NCBI RefSeq assembly: GCF_029168945.1
Contig: NC_083610.1
Location: 47,513,429-47,577,428, forward strand
DNA: 64,000 nt
Direction: 5' to 3'
From: Cannabis sativa
Taxonomy: Eukaryota; Streptophyta; Magnoliopsida; Rosales; Cannabaceae
How positions within the stretch are numbered: position 1 is the stretch's first letter; each line of letters starts with the position of its first letter. Positions 58,557 through 64,000 of the stretch are shown here, piece after piece. Under the pieces are notes generated by a model. It was not told where the DNA came from. It searched no databases and saw nothing but the letters and a program-made list of their open reading frames with translations. The position numbers and the translations under genes are program-made.

Positions 58557-60455
58557 ATTGGAATTAAAAAATAGTAAATTTATGCCCTAAATAAAACTCA
58601 TTTCAATATAATCAGATTTACTTATTAATATAGATCAGAAATAATATTTAATGTTGCATGGTTAACATGATTTATTTCATGATTATATGTAGATAATGTA
58701 TGAATTCTATTTAAGTCCAGAACATATCAATTTGTTAATGATTATAGTGTTGTCAACACAGTGGAATATAATCTTAATTATATGTTCGAAAGTTTATTCC
58801 GTGATTTGTTAGAACACTGGATTTAGACTGACATGGTATAATCAGCGATAGGTATTCTTACACCTTGGATAAGTGTTATGTCCTTTCCAGGACATTGGCA
58901 AAGTTTACCAGCATCTGATGTATGGAGTATACATCAGAAGGGACCGATATTGAACTTTGATTAGATATATTAGAATTTACCGTAATATCTATTCAATTCA
59001 ATATCACCTGTTGATCCTAGATCAAATGATCTTAATCCTGATATGATTAGGTTCAATCTCAAGAGTGTTATTCGTGTTCTTTGATTTGTTAGTTAAGCCT
59101 ACTTTTGGGTCAGGGTGATACGTACATTTTGGGAACACGGTAGTGCAATTGAGTGGGAGCGCTAACATAAATATGGAATCTATAGCTTCTATCTGGCGAA
59201 TAGAAAGTAAAGGATGATTTCCTTCGAGCTTAACCAAACGAAAATAAATGGTGGAGATCTCATTTCACTTAGCTGAAATATCATTTATACAGGGTTAAGT
59301 GTTTTAAGGATAAAATACATTGTAGGGTGTTACGGTAATTTAATCCCTTTACAGTGTAAATCATCTATATAGAGGATCATTGATCACATTAGGATTATAA
59401 CAATGGATAACTAATGACGTGTCTATATCGTGGAACATATAGAGCGTTCTATATATTGAGAGTGCAATTCTAAGTTCTATGCGTGGATTCAACGAAGAAA
59501 TAATAAGTCAGTGAATTTAAGATATAAATTCTTGATTTGCTTATTGGAAGCTCGGATATATAGACCCATGGTCCCCATACTAGTTGAGACCACACTGCTT
59601 GTAAGACTCAGTTATTGATTTTAATTAATCAATTATAATTCTAAAGTTAGACTATGTCTACTTTATGAATTTTCACTAAGCAAGGGCGAAATTGTAAAGA
59701 AAAGAGATTCTAGGTTTATTTATTAATTAAGAGACTTTATATGTCTAATTAATTAATATATTAAATGACAATATTATTTAATAATTAATTTTTAGTTATT
59801 AAATAATTAGAATTGGCATTTAAATGGTTGAATTTGAAAAATTGGCGTTTTGAGAAAATGAGATGCAGAAATGATAAAACAGTAAAATTGCATAAGTGAG
59901 GCCCATTATCCAAGGCCCATGGCCGGCCACACTTATAGGCTATTATCATTTATTTTTTTATTATTTAAATGCCAAATAATTCTAACTTAAACCTAGGTGG
60001 TTACCTATAAATAGATAGTGATGGCTCTCATTCACACTTAACTTTGTGAACTTTGTCAGATGAAATTGAGCCTCCTATTCTCTATAGCCTAAACCACTTC
60101 CCTCTTCTTTTCTTCTCTAAATTTCGAATCCCTTGAGTGAATGAGTGAGTGCCCACACACATCAAGTGGTATCTCAATCAGTGTGTAAGACTGTGGAAAA
60201 CCATCCAACAAGAAGGAGAATCAGCATCAAAGGAAGGAGAGAAAGAGATCCAGGTTCAAATATTGATAATGCTCTGCTACAGAAAGGAATCAAGGGCTAG
60301 ATATCTGAACGGAAGGAGTCATTATATTCCGCTGCACCCAATGTAAGGTTTCCTAAACTTTATATGTGTTTATTTCATTGTTTTAGAATTTATATTAGGA
60401 TGTTAATGAAACATACAAGGTAGTAAATCTAGATCCTGGTAAAATATATCCAACA
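58557..60455 (+). mobile_element. Solo LTR of the copia family nested in Athila
   Basis: From ATGCCCTAAATAAAACTC to GGTAAAATATATCCAACA it matches the inverse of the LTRs at 3953-5845 and 12234-14125 along the whole length, so it lies on the plus strand. The TATA box CTATAAATAG is at 60005-60014. The first bases are altered (TATTGG plus a short A-rich insertion before TTTATGCCC), and no clear target duplication remains, so the left boundary is approximate. Confidence 0.8.
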
Positions 60456-62205
60456 CTTACGACACGCATCAAGTTGAAAAACTGAGTTTTTGCAAATGCC
60501 AATGATTATTACAGAATAATAGTAAAAAATACAACTATCACAGTCTGCAGCAGCAGAATGTAATTCTATCACTGCAGAACACAGTTTAGCATAAACAAAT
60601 CAGAATCAGAAATATAAATTCAGCAAAAAATAAAATCACTTCACAAGTTTAGACTCCCTCTAAAACTTTGCCGCAATCCTTTGTAATTCACTTCACGAAT
60701 CTGATTTTTGAACTACCATCAAACAACGAACTCCATTCGTCTTTGATGTGTGAGTACTTGCTTCCTCTCGAAGTAAGGCTTGTACAAGTCTTCTCCCGAA
60801 GACCTTTCTCTTGTTCAATCAAGTTGTTCAAAGCGACCCTAAGACTAGTATAAGAACAAATACATAAGCACTAAAACCTAGCTGAACCACTAGGTTCTCA
60901 CAAATAGAACTCTCTCATCAAGAAAGAAAGATATGCAAAAAATGAAAGCTTGAAGAGTTAAACTAATTGGTTGCTCTCTAGGTTCTATTTATAGAACATA
61001 GCAACCCTATAGACAGCTACAAAATCGATTTTACAGCTGTATAAACTTTCCTAAAAAAAATCCTAATTTGTAGCATAAGAATCGGGTTTCTGTAACAACA
61101 AATTATACCAGAATGGAAACTTGACAAATAGGTGCCTGATCATGAACATGGACTTCATACCTGTCAAAAATAGTGTGCTTTATCTAATCTTATCAAGACA
61201 CAATCAAAAATAATAAAGAGAAAGAGGAAGGTTAAAGTTTCCAAATAAAACAAACTTAAGAGATTTCTTTTTCTTACAAGAAATTTCCAAAACAAGAAAA
61301 TTAATAGCTAAAAAAGAATTCTTTCATTTGAAAGAAAAGAGCAATAAAGACACAAAATCAAAGTGAACAAATCAGTTTAATTGCACAAGGAAAACACATA
61401 ATAAATAAAAAATATTTTGACACCTAAATTGTCAGAAAATGGCTTTACAAAAGTCATTCTAAAATAACAAAAATTCAATTAAAAACATAAAAGATAAAGA
61501 TAGATGAGAAAGAATATTGTTTGGATTCCTCCAATGTTGTCTTCTGCTCCTAGCCTTCCTCTTATGTTCAAAATTGGTGTCCAAGTACGAATGATTAAGG
61601 AAACCTAGCTCCAACTCATTTTATAGACAAAATTTGAGAAGTTTCCCGTTTTTTTTTTTTTTGCAAGAGCCGCGACATTGGATAGAGAGTCGCTGCTCTC
61701 TCATTTTTTTGATTTCTTGCTACGATAACTGATAGTATTTTGGCCATAACTCTCTCGAGATAACTCAGAATTGGACGATTCAAGATGTTTTAGAAAGCTG
61801 AAAGAGATCTCGAATTTTTACTCAAAGATTTTTTCCTAGAAGTGAATAAATCATAGTAAAAAATTTGCTTGAAGTTTTAAACTTTATTTTCGATCACAAA
61901 CGGAGTGTGTTGAACATCCAAAACTTAGAATTTTTTACCATTGTATCTTAAAACTTTAAAATTCATGCTAAATCTATAAAATTCATGTTGAATCTATAAA
62001 ATTCATATTATTTAGCATATTTTATCTCAATTTAATCTACATGATATATTTGACCATTAAAACCTGAAACAAAACGAAAACAAACGTAAACTTGAATAAA
62101 AAGAAATAAAAACTACTAAAATAAACTCTAAAAATGCCTAAAAACAAACCTAACAAATTCTCCCAAACTTAACCTTTACTTGCCCTCGAGTAACGACGAA
62201 GTTAA
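60456..62205 (-). repeat. Old Athila-like LTR and 3' interior relic
   Basis: Ends around 62155 with a cctaaca terminus followed by ctcccaaacttaacc, which on the minus strand is a purine tract (AAGTTTGGGAG), as in the Athila element at 2587. No protein remains. Contains about 61720-61835, inverted-homologous to 57296-57400. Confidence 0.45.
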
Positions 62206-63229
62206 TGTTGGGATTTTATGCCCTAAATAAAACCCATTTCAATGTAATCTGATTTGTTATCAATAGAAGATTAGAAATCATTTATGTTTACATGTAGTTT
62301 TTATGTTTATGGTTTATTGTGTACAAAATCTGTTAAGTCCAGAACATATAGTTATTCACAATTACAGTGATGTCAACATAGTGGAATGTAATTATGATTA
62401 TATGTTTCAAAAGATAATGTCCATTGATTCATCAGTACACTGGATTTACACTGATGTGATAATTAGCGATAAAGTATACTTACACCTTGGATAAGTGTTA
62501 TGTTCTTTCCAGAATATTGGCAAAGTATGCTAGTTTCAGATGTATGGAGTATACATTGGACTAGGACCGATATTGATCTTGGTAAAGATATTATAATCTT
62601 ACCGTTGTATCTTTTTAAGTCAATATCACTGGTTGATTTTAGATCAAAAGATCTTAATCCTGACATCGTTAGGTTCAATCTCAAGAGTGTTATTTGTGTT
62701 CCTTAATTTGTTAGTTAAGCCTACCTTTTGGTCTGGGTGATACGTACATTTTGGGAACATGAATGTACAATTGAGTGGGAGTGCTAAACATAGATATGGA
62801 ATCTATAGCTTCTATTTGGACACAGAAGTGAAACGATGATTTCTTTCGAGCTTGGCTTAATAGAGATAAATGGAAGAGCTCTTATTTCAGTGATTATATT
62901 AGTTTACTAAAATATCATTTATAGGAAGCTAAGTGTTTTAAGGATAAAATACATTGATGAGTGAAACGGTAAATTTATCCCTACTCGGTGTAAATCATCT
63001 ATAGAAGATCTTTGATTATTGAGATTAGAACGATGGTTAAATATTTATAGTGTATCTATATCGTGGAACATATAGAGCGTTCTATATAACTGAGAGTGCA
63101 ATTCTAAGTTCTATGGTGGATGCAATGAGGAATTAATAAGTTAGGGAATTTACTTGGTAAATTCTAGTTCTGCTTATTGAAAGCTCGGTTGTATAGGCCC
63201 ATGGTCCCCATTCTAGTTGAGACAATACT
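62206..63229 (+). mobile_element. Truncated copia-family LTR, plus strand
   Basis: Begins TGTTGGGATTTTATGCCC and follows the copia-family LTR, but more diverged than the others. It breaks off after ccatggtccccattctag...aatac, where a second LTR in the opposite orientation starts. Confidence 0.75.
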
Positions 63230-64000
63230 GTTGGAAGTTATTTTACCAGGAACTTAGATCTACTCACAAGTATGTTGATTTAACAACCTAAATATGAACT
63301 TCTAAAACGATGGAAAATTAAACACATAAAAGTATCAGAAATCTTACATTGGGTGCAGCGGAATATATGTCTCCTCCCACTCAGATCTCTAACCCTTGAT
63401 TCCTTTCTGTCGCAGAGTATAATCAAGATCTGAGCCCGATAGTCCTTCTTTGTTGTTTCTGAATTCTACACAGCCTTCCTCACTATGATTGAGGTATTAC
63501 TTGATGTGTGTGGGCACTACTCTATCACTCATAGATTTCAAAACAGAGAAGGTAGAGAGAGAGAGGGTGGCGGCTCAGAGAGAGTTTTTGTGTGAGAAAA
63601 TTCTGTGAGAATATTGTGTGTACAAAAACTGAAGCCTTTACCTTCTATTTATAGAAGACCACCTAGGGCTATGGTTGAATTAATTGACATTTAAAAATTG
63701 AAAAATCAATGTGAAAAGGGAAGCATAGTGGCCGGCCTAGGCATTGTGGAAACAAGGCTTGCCACTTTTCCAACTTTCCTTTTCCTACATTGCTAGTTTC
63801 CTGTTTTGTCAAAAACTGCCAATTCCTTTGTTCAACCACATAAATGTCAAATCTAATTATTTAATAATTAAAATTAATTATCAAATAATATATTGTCATT
63901 TATTTATTAATAATAAAACTAATTAAAGTTTCCTAATTAATAAATATGCCCTTCAAAATCTCTATTTACTGTTTTGCCCTTAATAAGTGATAAATTCTCA
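63230..64000 (-). mobile_element. Copia-family LTR, minus strand, cut by window end
   Basis: Begins TGTTGGAAGTTATTTTACCAGG, homologous to the start of 3953-5845, with a TATA box on the minus strand near 63645. It interrupts the LTR at 62206-63229. The rest of the element lies outside the window. Confidence 0.78.

Overview
This is repeat-rich plant nuclear DNA, almost certainly from a eudicot; the species cannot be fixed from the sequence. The evidence is plant-type LTR retrotransposons (an Athila-like and a Tat-like Ty3/gypsy element, several Ty1/copia elements), priming sites matching plant tRNA-Asp, tRNA-Lys and initiator tRNA-Met, CACTA, hAT and Mutator-type DNA transposons, and one typical plant gene. 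Most of the window is mobile DNA, much of it nested.

Layout. (1) 1-21804: a CACTA-like element (right end at 21804, left end outside the window) is split by an Athila-type retrotransposon on the minus strand (659-21526, target duplication AATAC). The Athila integrase is in turn split by a copia-type element (3953-14125, minus strand, target duplication CATAA) whose interior has lost nearly all coding capacity. (2) 21805-32990: a copia pol fragment, quiet AT-rich DNA, then a second coding-deficient copia-type element (24441-31955, duplication ATTGT). Inside it sits a 2.2-kb CACTA element (25388-27583, duplication ATC) that carries a captured, intron-containing fragment of an arabinogalactan-peptide gene. 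A truncated copia 5' end follows. (3) 33490-36402: two small DNA transposons, then the only convincing host gene, a single-exon AT-hook AHL gene (35455-36402, plus strand) with a tiny uORF in front. (4) 37269-40928: a solo LTR and two MITEs. (5) 40937-43887: AT-rich, nothing coding. (6) 43888-56804: a complete Tat-type retrotransposon (duplication ATAAT). Its gag-protease-pol lies in one frame broken by five stop codons. Between pol and the 3' LTR it has a 44-bp palindromic tandem array and a spliced gene on the opposite strand with its own TATA box. (7) 56805-64000: old LTR relics and three more LTR copies of the copia family that interrupted Athila.

How it fits together: apart from the AHL transcription factor, the content is the life history of transposons. 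The most interesting points are the captured AG-peptide gene, the antisense gene of the Tat element, the five in-frame stops (one in the context of the known UAG-CAR-YYA readthrough signal), a row of stem-loops in the non-coding copia interior, and LTR pairs whose divergence contradicts the order of nesting and may partly reflect consensus errors at CWG sites.
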